In this document: positions 16,055 through 24,890 of the stretch, in pieces | Numbering within the stretch: position 1 is the stretch's first letter | Layout of the letters: every line of letters starts with the position of its first letter | Assembly: GCF_024227715.1 (NCBI RefSeq) | Contig: NZ_CP100448.1 | Location: 1,545,655 to 1,609,654, forward strand | Origin: Halomarina litorea | GTDB lineage: Archaea; Halobacteriota; Halobacteria; Halobacteriales; Haloarculaceae | Length of the DNA stretch: 64,000 nt | Direction of reading: 5' to 3' | The notes under the pieces: model-generated | The model's input: only the letters and a program-made list of their open reading frames with translations | The model's database searches: none | What the model was told of the DNA's origin: nothing | Made by a program: the position numbers and the translations under genes

Positions 16055-18157
16055 ATGGAGACACGACTCGACGCGCTGTTCGACCCGGACCGGGTGTGCG
16101 TCGTCGGCGCGACCGAACGCGAGGGGTCGGTCGGCCGCGCGGTGACGCACAACATGCTCGACTCGTTCGCGGGCGAGACGGTGCCGGTGAACCCGAACAC
16201 GGAGACGGTGTTCGGCGAGCGTGCGTACCCGGACGTGGCCAGTGTACCGGGGAAAATCGACCTCGCCGTCGTCGTCGTCCCCGTGGCGGTGGCGGTCGAC
16301 GTGGTCCGGCAGGCCGGCGAGGCGGGCATCGGCCACGTCGTCGTCGTCACCGCCGGGTTCGGCGAGACGGGGAGCGAGGGCGCACGCCGGGAGCGCGAGT
16401 TGCGCGAGGTCGCTCGGGAGTACGACCTCGCGCTGGTCGGGCCGAACAGCCTCGGCGTCCTCTCGACCGGGTCGGGGCTGAACGCCACCTTCGGCCCGGA
16501 CATGGCGCTCCCGGGCGACGTCTCCTTCATGAGCCAGTCGGGGGCGTTCGTCACCGCCGTCCTCGACTGGGCGAACGACCGCGGACTGGGCTTTCGCGAC
16601 GTGGTCTCGCTCGGCAACAAGGCGGTCCTTGACGAACGCGACTTCGTCGAGGCGTGGGGTTCCGACCCCGACACGTCGGTCGTCCTCGGCTATCTGGAGG
16701 GGATCACCGACGGGCGGGCGTTCGTCGACACCGCCCGCGAGGTCACTGCCGAGACGCCCGTGGTCGTCGTCAAGTCGGGACGGACGGAGGCGGGCGCACA
16801 CGCCGCCGCCTCGCACACGGGCACCATCGCGGGCAGCGAGGCGGCCTACGAGGCCGGACTGGAGCAGGCGGGCGTCCTCCGCGCCGAGACGGTCGAGGAA
16901 CTGTTCGACACCGCGGAGGCACTGGCGGGCCAACCGCTCCCCGGAGGAGAGTCGGTGGCCGTCGTGACCAACGCGGGCGGGCCGGGCGTGATGGCGACCG
17001 ACGCCGTCGGCGACTCCGGCCTCTCGCTGGCCTCGTTCACCGACGAGACGCTCGACCGCTTCCGCGAGGTGCTCCCCGAGGCGGCGAACGTCTACAACCC
17101 GGTGGACGTCATCGGCGACGCGCCCGTCGAACGGTTCGGTGCGGCCATCGAGGCGGCGCTCGCGGACCCGAACGTCGATTCCCTCGCCGTCATCGCCTGT
17201 CCCGTGGCCGTCCTCACGTTCGAGGAACTGGCCGACGAAGTCGTGGCAAAGGCGGCGGAGGCGGGGAAACCCGTCGCCGTCTGCCTCATGGGCGGCGACT
17301 CGACGCGCGAGGCGACCCGAATCCTGAACGAGGCGGGCGTCCCGGCGTACTTCGACCCGGCGCGCGCGGTGCGGAGCCTCGACGCCCTCCGCGAGTACGC
17401 GGCCGTCAGAGCGCGGGAGTACGAGTCCCCGACGACGTTCGACGTGGACCGCGAGGCTGCCCGCGAGGTCCTTCAGGAGGCCGCCGACCGGGGCGAGACC
17501 CGCCTCGGCGTGGAGGCGATGGGGTTGCTCTCCGCCTACGGCATCCCGACGCCCGCGGGCGAGGTGGTCACCTCGCCCCACGAGGCACTGGAGGCCGCGG
17601 AGGAAATCGAGGGCGACGTCGTCATGAAGATCGTCTCGCCGGACATCCTCCACAAGTCGGACATCGGCGGGGTGCGCGTCGGCGTCCCCAACCGGGAGGT
17701 GTACGACGCCTACGAGGACCTCGTGACGCGGGCGCGCAACTACCAGCCGGACGCGACGCTGCTGGGCGTACAGGTGCAGGAACTGCTGGACCTCTCGGCG
17801 GGCGTCGAGACCATCGTCGGGGCGAACCGCGACCCGCAGTTCGGCCCGCTCGTCCTGTTCGGCCTCGGCGGGGTGTTCGTCGAGGTGCTCGAGGACACGA
17901 CGGTTCGAGTCGCGCCCATCAGCGAGCGGGAGGCGACCGAGATGCTGGACGACATCCGGGCCGCGCCGCTCCTGCGCGGGGCGCGGGGGCGCGACCCGGT
18001 CGACGAGGGAGCGGTCGTGGAGACGCTCCAGCGCCTCTCGCAACTGGTGACGGACTTCCCCGCGATTCTCGAACTGGACGTCAACCCCCTCGTCGTCACC
18101 CCCGAGGGCGCGTGCGCCGTGGACGTGCGCCTGACCATCGACCCGGAGGAGCTATGA
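16055..18157 (+). CDS. ADP-forming acyl-CoA synthetase, fused alpha-beta chain
   Basis: 700 residues. The N-terminal part (1-460) is the CoA-binding and ligase alpha region, with GATEREGSVGRAV, MSQSGAF and the phosphohistidine motif ASHTGTIAG (His254). The C-terminal part (about 470-700) is an ATP-grasp beta domain with KIVSPDILHKSDIGGV. The enzyme converts acyl-CoA, ADP and phosphate to acid, ATP and CoA; in haloarchaea the acetyl-CoA form makes acetate and ATP. Fusion of both subunits in one chain is normal for this class. The next gene overlaps by 4 bp (ATGA). A 251-base AT-richer gap with a TATATATT stretch precedes it. Confidence 0.92.
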   Translation: METRLDALFDPDRVCVVGATEREGSVGRAVTHNMLDSFAGETVPVNPNTETVFGERAYPDVASVPGKIDLAVVVVPVAVAVDVVRQAGEAGIGHVVVVTAGFGETGSEGARRERELREVAREYDLALVGPNSLGVLSTGSGLNATFGPDMALPGDVSFMSQSGAFVTAVLDWANDRGLGFRDVVSLGNKAVLDERDFVEAWGSDPDTSVVLGYLEGITDGRAFVDTAREVTAETPVVVVKSGRTEAGAHAAASHTGTIAGSEAAYEAGLEQAGVLRAETVEELFDTAEALAGQPLPGGESVAVVTNAGGPGVMATDAVGDSGLSLASFTDETLDRFREVLPEAANVYNPVDVIGDAPVERFGAAIEAALADPNVDSLAVIACPVAVLTFEELADEVVAKAAEAGKPVAVCLMGGDSTREATRILNEAGVPAYFDPARAVRSLDALREYAAVRAREYESPTTFDVDREAAREVLQEAADRGETRLGVEAMGLLSAYGIPTPAGEVVTSPHEALEAAEEIEGDVVMKIVSPDILHKSDIGGVRVGVPNREVYDAYEDLVTRARNYQPDATLLGVQVQELLDLSAGVETIVGANRDPQFGPLVLFGLGGVFVEVLEDTTVRVAPISEREATEMLDDIRAAPLLRGARGRDPVDEGAVVETLQRLSQLVTDFPAILELDVNPLVVTPEGACAVDVRLTIDPEEL

Positions 18158-19221
18158 ACCCGATTCTCATCACCGCGACGGACGAGAGCACAGGCAAGAC
18201 GGCCGTGGCGCTGGCGCTGGCGCTGGTCGCCCGCGAACGGGGCCGGTCGGTCGGCTACATGAAGCCGAAGGGGACGCGCCTCCAGAGCGCCGTCGGCAAG
18301 ACGCTGGACGAGGACCCCCTCGTCGCCCGCGAGGTGTTGGGCCTCGACGCCGGGATGGCGGACCTCGAACCGGTCGTCTACTCGCGGACGTTCGTCGAAC
18401 AGGTCATGCGCGGGCGCGAGGACCCGGCGGCGCTCCGCGACCGCATCCGGGACCGGTACGACGCGCTCTCGGCCGACCACGACCTGATGGTCGTCGAGGG
18501 GGGCGGGTCGTTCGCGACGGGTGGGGTCGCGGGCCTCACGGACGCCGACGTGGCCGACCTGCTGGACGCGAGGGCGGTCCTCGTCGCTCGCTACGAGGAC
18601 CCGACGGACGCCGACGCGGTGCTCTCGGCGGCCCGGCACCTCGGGGACCGACTGGCGGGCGTCCTGTTCAACGCCGTTCCGGACGCCGCACTCGACGGCC
18701 TCAGGGCGGACGCCATCCCCTTCCTCGAGGGCGAGGGAATCCCGGTGTTCGGTGCGATACCGCGGGTCCGCGAACTCGCGGGGGTGACCGTGGCGGACCT
18801 GGCGTCGGAACTGGGCGGGCGGGTGCTGACCACCGACGCGCCGACCGACGCCTTCGTCGAGCGGTTCACCGTGGGCGCGATGAGCGCCGACGACGCCCTC
18901 ACGCAGTTCCGGCGGACGCGCGACGCGGCGGTCATCACGGGCGGCGACCGCCCCGAGATTCACTCGGCGGCGCTCGACGCCCCCGGAATCAAGTGTCTCG
19001 TCCTCACGGGCGGGTTCGAACCGCCGGGCGCCGTCCTCGGACGGGCGGAGGAGGCCGGCGTCCCGGTCGTCCTCGTCCAGTCGGACACCATCACCACCGT
19101 CGAACGCTGCGAGGACGTCGTCCGGTCGGGGCGGGCGCGGGACGCCCGCACGGTCGAACGGATGCGAGAACTCCTCACTGACGGGGCGGACGTCGACCGG
19201 ATGCTCGCGCTGTCCGGGTAG
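18154..19221 (+). CDS. P-loop (BioD-like) and DRTGG-domain protein
   Basis: 355 residues, translationally coupled to the ADP-forming synthetase by an ATGA overlap. Residues 1-210 are a BioD/CobQ-like NTPase with ATDESTGKTAVALALALVA as the P-loop and VVEGGGSFATGG as switch. Residues ~215-330 are a DRTGG domain (VTVADLASELGGRVL, MSADDALTQF, AVITGGDRPEIHSAAL, CLVLTGG). This pair of domains forms the N-terminal regulatory part of long phosphotransacetylases; here the catalytic PTA domain is absent. With its neighbour it probably senses or regulates acetyl-CoA/acetate metabolism, which is inference. Confidence 0.85.
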   Translation: MNPILITATDESTGKTAVALALALVARERGRSVGYMKPKGTRLQSAVGKTLDEDPLVAREVLGLDAGMADLEPVVYSRTFVEQVMRGREDPAALRDRIRDRYDALSADHDLMVVEGGGSFATGGVAGLTDADVADLLDARAVLVARYEDPTDADAVLSAARHLGDRLAGVLFNAVPDAALDGLRADAIPFLEGEGIPVFGAIPRVRELAGVTVADLASELGGRVLTTDAPTDAFVERFTVGAMSADDALTQFRRTRDAAVITGGDRPEIHSAALDAPGIKCLVLTGGFEPPGAVLGRAEEAGVPVVLVQSDTITTVERCEDVVRSGRARDARTVERMRELLTDGADVDRMLALSG

Positions 19222-19285
19222 TGGACAGATGTTCTCTGAGCGACAGATTCCCCGCATCGTGTTCGGAAACTAATCCGTAGGCAGT

Positions 19286-19389
19286 GCTTAACGCCGCTTA
19301 AGCCGCATAGACTTAAGAGTACCGAAACGGTACGGCCGGTGGAGCTCCCGTAGCTCCGTAGTGTCACACGCGGGGTTCCCCTGCCCCGC
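19286..19389 (+). promoter_or_regulatory. Cluster of four short hairpins upstream of the alpha/beta hydrolase
   Basis: The 229 bases between 19221 and 19451 hold four perfect 6-bp inverted repeats in 104 bases: GCTTAA/TTAAGC (19286-19303), GTACCG/CGGTAC (19319-19333, 3-base loop), GGAGCT/AGCTCC (19341-19357, 5-base loop) and GCGGGG/CCCCGC (19370-19389, 8-base loop). They could be a terminator for the upstream operon, operator sites, or a small structured RNA. Strand is uncertain. Confidence 0.4.
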
Positions 19390-19450
19390 ACTCTCACTCG
19401 ACGAGCGACCGCGCCGGAACCGCTAACCATCGGCCGACGCACGTACGTCT

Positions 19451-20326
19451 ATGGACCACGGCACGGTACGGGTCGGTGGCGACACCCTCCACTACATCGA
19501 GAGCGACGGGCGCGACGCTACCGGAACCGACGGAAGCGGGGACGACCCACCGCTCGTCTGCCTCCACGGGGCCGTCATCGACGCCGCGCACGTCTCGTGG
19601 GGTGGCGTCCTCGACGAGTTGGCGACGACGCTGGGACGGCGCGTTCTCGCGCTCGACCAACTCGGCTACGGGGAGAGCGACCGCCCCGAGGACGCCGCGT
19701 ACTCGACCGCCGCACACGTCGAGCGCTTCGGCGGATTCGTCGACGCCCTCTCGCTGGACCGGGTCGTCCCGGTCGGCCTCTCGATGGGCGGGGGCGTCGC
19801 CCTCGGCTACGCGCTCGACCACCCGGACCGGGTCGAACGACTCGTCCTCGTGGACAGTCACGGCCTCGGCGCGCCCGTCCCGGGCGGGAAACTGACCTAC
19901 CTCCTCTCGCGGACCGACGTACCTAACAAGGCGGCGCTGGCGCTGCTCTCCCGGAGCAAGGGTATCACGCGAGCGAGTCTCGGCAACGTGGTCGTCGACC
20001 CGGGCGAACTCGACGACGCCGTCGTGGCCGAGGTGTACGACCTCCTCCAGCGACCCGACCCGGGGTTCGCCTTCCGGCGGTGGCGACGCCACGAGGTGAC
20101 CTGGGGTGGCTATCGGACGGACTACACGAACCGCCTCGCCGGGTTCGAGGTACCGACGCTGCTCGTCCACGGCGCGGCGGACGAGGTGGTTCCGGTGTCG
20201 GTCGCGCGGCAGGCCGCCGCCCGACTACCCGAGGGGACCCTCGAAGTGTTCGAAGACTGCGCGCACTGGCCGCCGCGGGAACGACCGTCGGTGTTCGTCA
20301 GTCGTCTCCGGACGTGGTGGGCGTAG
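19451..20326 (+). CDS. Alpha/beta-fold hydrolase
   Basis: 291 residues. The nucleophile elbow is GLSMGGG with Ser111, the oxyanion motif is CLHGAVID, the acid is in VHGAADEVVPVS and the catalytic His is in EDCAHWPPRE. The lid region between residues 130 and 210 has the length seen in C-C bond hydrolases and simple esterases. It has no signal peptide, so it should act in the cytoplasm. The substrate is unknown. Its 3' end overlaps the convergent CBS-domain gene by 29 bp. Confidence 0.85.
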   Translation: MDHGTVRVGGDTLHYIESDGRDATGTDGSGDDPPLVCLHGAVIDAAHVSWGGVLDELATTLGRRVLALDQLGYGESDRPEDAAYSTAAHVERFGGFVDALSLDRVVPVGLSMGGGVALGYALDHPDRVERLVLVDSHGLGAPVPGGKLTYLLSRTDVPNKAALALLSRSKGITRASLGNVVVDPGELDDAVVAEVYDLLQRPDPGFAFRRWRRHEVTWGGYRTDYTNRLAGFEVPTLLVHGAADEVVPVSVARQAAARLPEGTLEVFEDCAHWPPRERPSVFVSRLRTWWA

Positions 20327-21506
20327 ACGACCCACGTCGGTCGGCCCCCGCCGACCCGCCGGCCGTCGTCTCCGCACGGTCGAGGGGGTCTTCCAGTTCC
20401 CCCGTGATGGCCTCGAAGCAGTCGGTCGCGGTCACGAGACCGACGAGTTCGTCGGAGTCGGCGTCCGGGTCCTCGACGGACTCGTCGTCGTCCGGCTCAC
20501 CGCCTGTCACTAGCGCGAGCTCCTGTGCCTCCTCTTGGAAGCGGTCGATGAGGTCGGCCACGTCTTCGGCCGCCTCGACGGTCATCGGCGGGGCGGCGAT
20601 GTCCTCCAACGTCGTCCCGCCCTCCCGGAGCGCGTCTAGTTCGCGCAACACGGCGGGAGCGTAGACGACGCCCCGGAAGTCCGACAGTGAGTCCCCGATG
20701 AGCGGGAACCGGGAGTGTGGCGACGTGGACATGCGCTCGAGGTTCTCCTCGAAGGAATCGCCAGCCCGGAGGGCGACGATGTCCTCGGTGGGAATCATGA
20801 TATCGTTGACCGACACGAAGTCGATGTCGATGGCCGCGAGCACTTCCTCCCGGCGCTCCTGCGTGAGTCCGAGTCCCGAGAGTCGTTCGCCCATCTGCCG
20901 GCGCACCTCGCCGGGGGTGGTCCCACTGCCCTCTCCTTCCGCCTCCTCGTCAGCCCACGAGCGCTCGATGGTCACACCGAACAGTCCGAGGAGGGCCTTC
21001 GCGATGCGGTCGGAGAGCGCGATGGCGGGATACATCACCTTCCCCCAGAGGTAGAGCGGCCACGCACAGTACTTACAGACCAACTTGGTCCGTTCGACGC
21101 CGAGGTAGGTGGGTGCCTGCTCCCCGACGACGATGTGAAAGAGGTTGATGACGACGAGCGCGAGTATCACCGACAGGAGCGTGTGTCCCCCCTCGCCGCC
21201 TCCACCGAGCAAGCCACTCAGTCCAACGGCCTTCACTGCCGGGTCGATGAGGGCCGCGAGCGCCGGTTCCGCGACGTAGCCGAGCCCGACCGAACAGATG
21301 GTGATGCCGACCTGACAGCCCGAGAGATATATCTCTAGCTGTTCGGTCATCTCCCAGGCCCGCTCGAGCCCCGGCGTCCCTCGGAACTCCGACTCAGGGA
21401 ACTGACGGACCCGGGTCATCGCGAACTCAGAGACGACGAAGAACGCGTTTCCCAACAGGAGGAAGATACCAACTCCGAGCGCCAGCAACGTCACGAATTC
21501 GACCAT
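20298..21506 (-). CDS. CNNM/HlyC-CorC-type membrane protein with CBS domains
   Basis: 402 residues from the ATG at 21506; a GTG 24 bases upstream is the alternative. Residues 1-190 form the DUF21 (CNNM) membrane domain with about four hydrophobic segments and the motif NAFFVVSEFAM. A CBS pair follows at about residues 215-330 (VSVNDIMIPTEDIVALRAGD, then LRELDALREGGTTLEDIAAPPM), and the acidic C-terminal tail is probably disordered. Relatives transport or regulate Mg2+/Co2+. The C-terminal CorC_HlyC domain seems absent. Confidence 0.85.
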   Translation of the reverse strand: MVEFVTLLALGVGIFLLLGNAFFVVSEFAMTRVRQFPESEFRGTPGLERAWEMTEQLEIYLSGCQVGITICSVGLGYVAEPALAALIDPAVKAVGLSGLLGGGGEGGHTLLSVILALVVINLFHIVVGEQAPTYLGVERTKLVCKYCAWPLYLWGKVMYPAIALSDRIAKALLGLFGVTIERSWADEEAEGEGSGTTPGEVRRQMGERLSGLGLTQERREEVLAAIDIDFVSVNDIMIPTEDIVALRAGDSFEENLERMSTSPHSRFPLIGDSLSDFRGVVYAPAVLRELDALREGGTTLEDIAAPPMTVEAAEDVADLIDRFQEEAQELALVTGGEPDDDESVEDPDADSDELVGLVTATDCFEAITGELEDPLDRAETTAGGSAGADRRGSSTPTTSGDD

Positions 21507-21604
21507 TGTCCGCCGGTAGTCCGTGAACACTCGTAAGTCTGCGGCCTTCGAAACTCTATCGAAATCGGATATATAACTACGACCGATGAATTATAAATTT
21601 AACA

Positions 21605-21611
21605 TTTATAT
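21605..21611 (+). promoter_or_regulatory. TATA element of the subtilisin-like protease gene
   Basis: TTTATAT in a strongly AT-rich stretch (21563-21612), centred about 27 bases upstream of the ATG at 21635. This spacing predicts a leaderless transcript, common in haloarchaea. Confidence 0.55.
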
Positions 21612-21634
21612 GTTGGTGTCGCTTGGTAAGTACG

Positions 21635-22906
21635 ATGCCAACCCACAATCGGCGGACGTTTCTGAAGGTGAGCGGCGCGGCACTCGGCGGAATGTTCGCG
21701 ACGAGCGGCACCGTCCTCGCACAGGAGAGCACGGACCGGTTCATCGTCGACCTGAAGGACGATAGGGACCCCGAGGGCGTCGACGTCGTCCACGACCTGA
21801 GCGCGGTCGGTCTGGCCGTCGTCGAGGGGACGAAGTCCGACGCGGAGAAACTGGGGACTGTCGCGCCCGACCTGCGCCTCACGCTCGCGGACCCCGACGT
21901 GAACCGCGAGGCACCGACGGTTGCGGACGCCGGTGTTGCCGACGAGCCCCTGTATCACCTCCAGTGGGACAAGCAGGCCCTCGACGTGACGACGGCGTGG
22001 GAGACCACGAAGGGCGCGGGGACGCGCGTCGCCATCATCGACTCGGGTGTCGATGCGAGCCACGAGGACCTCGAGGTGAACACCGAACTCTCGAGAAACT
22101 TCACCGGCGACGGCGAGGGGGCAGGCGTGCCTGCCGGCGGCGACCACGGTACCCACGTCGCGGGTATCGTCGGTGCATTGGACAACGAGACAGGTATCGT
22201 CGGGACCGCGCCCGAGACGGACCTCGTCGACTGCCGAGTGTTCTCGGCGGACCCCGGCGCGTCGTTCGCCGACATCCTCGCCGCCATCGTCTACTCCGCC
22301 GAAATCGACGCCGACGTGGCGAACCTGAGCCTCGGGGCGTATCCCGTCCCGCGACAGGGCCTGGGGAGCTTCTACGGCGAGGTGCTCAACAGCACGATGA
22401 CCTACGCCAACGAGGAGGGCACCCTGCTGGTCATCTCCGCCGGCAACGACTCCGCCGACCTGCAACACGACCTGAACTTCATCAGCCTGCCCAACGAGGG
22501 CGCGCAGGCGGTGTCGGTGTCCGCGACGGGTCCCATCGGGTTCATGTGGGGCGAAGACGGCCTCGAAGCACCACCCCAGAGTCCCGCCTTCTACACCAAC
22601 TACGGCACGAACGCCATCACCCTCGGCGCGCCCGGCGGCGACGCCGACCTGAGTGCTATCGAGACGGGAGTGAACTGGTTCAACGACCTCGTGCTGAGCA
22701 CCGTCCCCGGCGGATATGGCTGGAAGGCCGGCACCTCGATGGCCGCGCCCAACGTCGCGGGGGCCGCCGCCCTCGTCAAGAGCGCGAACTCGTCGTACGA
22801 CGCGAACCAGGTCGAGAGCGCCCTCAAGCGGGCCGCAGAAGTCCCCGAGGGCTACGACAAGGCCTACTACGGCGCGGGCTTCCTGAACGTCGTCGACGCC
22901 CTGTAG
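21635..22906 (+). CDS. Secreted subtilisin-like serine protease (halolysin type)
   Basis: 423 residues from the ATG at 21635; an in-frame TTG 12 bases earlier is less likely. The Tat signal HNRRTFLKVSGAALGG ends near Ala29. A propeptide of ~75 residues (RFIVDLKDDRDPEGV...) resembles inhibitor I9. The S8 catalytic triad is Asp136 (IIDSGVD), His171 (HGTHVAG) and Ser368 (GTSMAAPN), with Asn271 as the oxyanion residue. There is no C-terminal extension of the kind seen in longer halolysins. It should be an extracellular endopeptidase. Confidence 0.92.
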   Translation: MPTHNRRTFLKVSGAALGGMFATSGTVLAQESTDRFIVDLKDDRDPEGVDVVHDLSAVGLAVVEGTKSDAEKLGTVAPDLRLTLADPDVNREAPTVADAGVADEPLYHLQWDKQALDVTTAWETTKGAGTRVAIIDSGVDASHEDLEVNTELSRNFTGDGEGAGVPAGGDHGTHVAGIVGALDNETGIVGTAPETDLVDCRVFSADPGASFADILAAIVYSAEIDADVANLSLGAYPVPRQGLGSFYGEVLNSTMTYANEEGTLLVISAGNDSADLQHDLNFISLPNEGAQAVSVSATGPIGFMWGEDGLEAPPQSPAFYTNYGTNAITLGAPGGDADLSAIETGVNWFNDLVLSTVPGGYGWKAGTSMAAPNVAGAAALVKSANSSYDANQVESALKRAAEVPEGYDKAYYGAGFLNVVDAL

Positions 22907-22930
22907 AACGGTCCCCCGAACGGCCGATTT

Positions 22931-23332
22931 TTACGCGTGCTGGTCGACGAGCGACCGCAACGTCCCCTCGTCTTGGACGCCCACCAGGCGTTCGACCAGT
23001 TCGCCACCCGCGTACAGTTGCAGGGTGGGGACGCCCCGGACGCCCTGTTGCTGGGCGAGCGCCTGGTTCGCGTCGATGTCCACCTTGAGGACGGCGGCGG
23101 CGCTGTCGGCGGCCAGCGACTCGACGGTCGGTTCGAGCATCTTGCACGGTCCACACCAGTCCGCGTAGTAATCAACCAGCACGACGTCGTGCTGCCCGAC
23201 GAGTTCCGCGAGGTGGTCTGCCCCGTCGACGTGGATGGGTTCCGCAGGGGAAGACGCTACTGACTGTGCTTCGACGAGCCGTTTCCGCTTCTCCTCCCGT
23301 ATCGCGTCGAGTTCGTCGTCGGCTTCGGTCAT
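22931..23332 (-). CDS. Thioredoxin with an N-terminal extension
   Basis: 133 residues from the ATG at 23332. The active site is WCGPC in VLVDYYADWCGPCKMLEPTV, and the cis-Pro is in GVRGVPTLQLY. About 35 residues of charged helix precede the fold, as in other haloarchaeal thioredoxins. It is a cytoplasmic thiol-disulphide reductant. No reductase gene is nearby. It ends 24 bp from the convergent protease gene. Confidence 0.93.
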   Translation of the reverse strand: MTEADDELDAIREEKRKRLVEAQSVASSPAEPIHVDGADHLAELVGQHDVVLVDYYADWCGPCKMLEPTVESLAADSAAAVLKVDIDANQALAQQQGVRGVPTLQLYAGGELVERLVGVQDEGTLRSLVDQHA

Positions 23333-23566
23333 GGCCGACGATACTCCCTCGACGAGCATAAACGGTCGTGTATTCGTGCACGGGGAGGGCACAACCGACG
23401 CCGCGGGCGGGGAGGGGTGGCGGCCGCTCGTCGGGTGATGTCGATGAGTGGCGAGGGGAGTCACCCCTCGAGAGATGCCGTCGGTTCGGGCAGAGCCGAC
23501 GACGGGTGCGCACAGTAGTGCGCGTTGCCGGGCTGTCAGAGGCTTCCGGCAATACGACTGTTCGGC

Positions 23567-23586
23567 GTGAACCATTATCAGTTCAC
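23567..23586. repeat. Inverted repeat upstream of the FilR1-like regulator gene
   Basis: GTGAAC-N8-GTTCAC, a perfect 6-bp dyad in the 368-base divergent gap between thioredoxin and the regulator gene (23333-23700). A TATA-like TTTATAT lies at 23639-23645. The dyad is a candidate operator for the adjacent regulator. No other gene is apparent in this gap. Confidence 0.35.
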
Positions 23587-23700
23587 CCCCTGATGTGCCG
23601 TTCGGGGCAACAGTACTGATACATAACTCCTTCCCTAGTTTATATCTCACCCTTCGATACGGCACAGGATTCTTGTGCGTCCGCCGACTGGTACAGCCAG

Positions 23701-24477
23701 ATGGAGCACCGAGAGCCGGGGGACGCACTCGACCTGCTCGGTCAGCGGGCCCCGATGCTCCGCGCGCTCGACGAGGGACCGACCACCAAGGCGGCCGTCC
23801 AGTCGGCACTCGGCGTCTCGCGGTCGACCGTCGACCGGGGGCTCAGGGACCTGGAACACATGGAGTTCGTAGAGCGCACCCCCGAGGGCTACCGGGTGAC
23901 GCTCTGCGGTCGGGTCGCCCTCGAGGCCTACGACCGGTTCGAGACGCAACTCTCCGGGGTCTGTGAGGTCTCGGACCTGCTCTCGTCGTTCCCCGGGGAC
24001 GTCCCGCTCGATCCCGCCGTCTTCTCGGGCGCGGACGTGATCCGACCGGACCCGACCGCGCCGCAGCGACCCACCGAGGCCATCTGTGACCTCGTCCGGT
24101 GGGCCGAGGAGACCCGGGGGACCGTCGTCGGCGTCTCCGACCAGTTCGTCGACGTCTACCGGGAGGGAATCACGGCCGGGTCGTCGGTGTCGCTCGTCCT
24201 CCCCCCATCGGCGCTCCGGCGACTCCTCTCGAAGTACGCGGAGACCATGGACGACGTCCTCTCGACGGGTCGGGTCACCCTGCGGGAGTCGACGGCCACC
24301 CCCCAGTTCGGACTGAAGATACACCGGCGCGGCGACCACCGGGTCGTCGGCCTCGCGATATACGGCGACGACGGCCTGCGGGCGTTCGTCAGGAACGACG
24401 ACCCGGAGGCCGTCCTGTGGGTCGAGTCGCTGTTCGAGTCGGTCTGGGCGGACGCCGACCCGATACCGCTCCCGTGA
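23701..24477 (+). CDS. Winged-helix transcriptional regulator (FilR1/DUF1724-like)
   Basis: 258 residues. Residues 5-75 form a winged helix-turn-helix (KAAVQSALGVSRSTVDRGLRDLEHMEFVERTPEGYRVT). The remainder matches the effector-like domain of archaeal FilR1/DUF1724 regulators, with the KIHRRGDHRVVGLAIYGDDGLRAFVRNDDPEAVLW-type ending; the ligand is unknown. Many haloarchaeal paralogues exist. It is probably autoregulated or controls a divergent gene, which is inference. Confidence 0.85.
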   Translation: MEHREPGDALDLLGQRAPMLRALDEGPTTKAAVQSALGVSRSTVDRGLRDLEHMEFVERTPEGYRVTLCGRVALEAYDRFETQLSGVCEVSDLLSSFPGDVPLDPAVFSGADVIRPDPTAPQRPTEAICDLVRWAEETRGTVVGVSDQFVDVYREGITAGSSVSLVLPPSALRRLLSKYAETMDDVLSTGRVTLRESTATPQFGLKIHRRGDHRVVGLAIYGDDGLRAFVRNDDPEAVLWVESLFESVWADADPIPLP

Positions 24478-24531
24478 GTCGAATGCGTCGGTCCATCAAG
24501 GGTTAATACCCCCCCGCCCCACGGCCCCGGT

Positions 24532-24816
24532 ATGGACCAGACGCCCCAGGAGATCACGTCGCTCGTCGGCCGGGAAGTCTACTCGAACAATGGCGTGTTC
24601 GTCGGCCAGGTCGAGGACCTCCGTCTCGACCTCGACACCGAGACCGTGACGGGGCTCGCCCTCGCGGACCTCAACGACGAACTGTTCCGTGACCGCGCCC
24701 GCGGCGCCCGCGGCGTCATCATCCCGTACCGCTGGGTGCGGGCCGTCGGCGACGTCATCCTCATCAACGACATCATCGAGCGGATGAAACAGCCCGAGGA
24801 GGAGGCGGCGGCGTAG
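24532..24816 (+). CDS. PRC-barrel domain protein
   Basis: 94 residues consisting of a single PRC barrel: LVGREVYSNNGVFVGQVEDL, a central ARGARGVIIPYRWVRAVGDVILI and a charged tail. Stand-alone PRC proteins are common in archaea and are thought to take part in RNA processing or cell-division machinery (CdpB-like) through protein contacts. A TTAATA element at 24503-24508 lies about 27 bases upstream, so the transcript is probably leaderless. Confidence 0.85.
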   Translation: MDQTPQEITSLVGREVYSNNGVFVGQVEDLRLDLDTETVTGLALADLNDELFRDRARGARGVIIPYRWVRAVGDVILINDIIERMKQPEEEAAA

Positions 24817-24890
24817 CCACTCCCGAACGTCCGCCGCGGGTGTCCCGCCGCGTCCAGTAGCGTTACCTTCCGGTCGAGCCAACGGGTCGC

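Noticed and set aside
16016..18043. 675-codon frame antisense to the ADP-forming synthetase
   Set aside because: Shadow frame rich in Arg, Val and Asp with no domain; the sense gene is complete.
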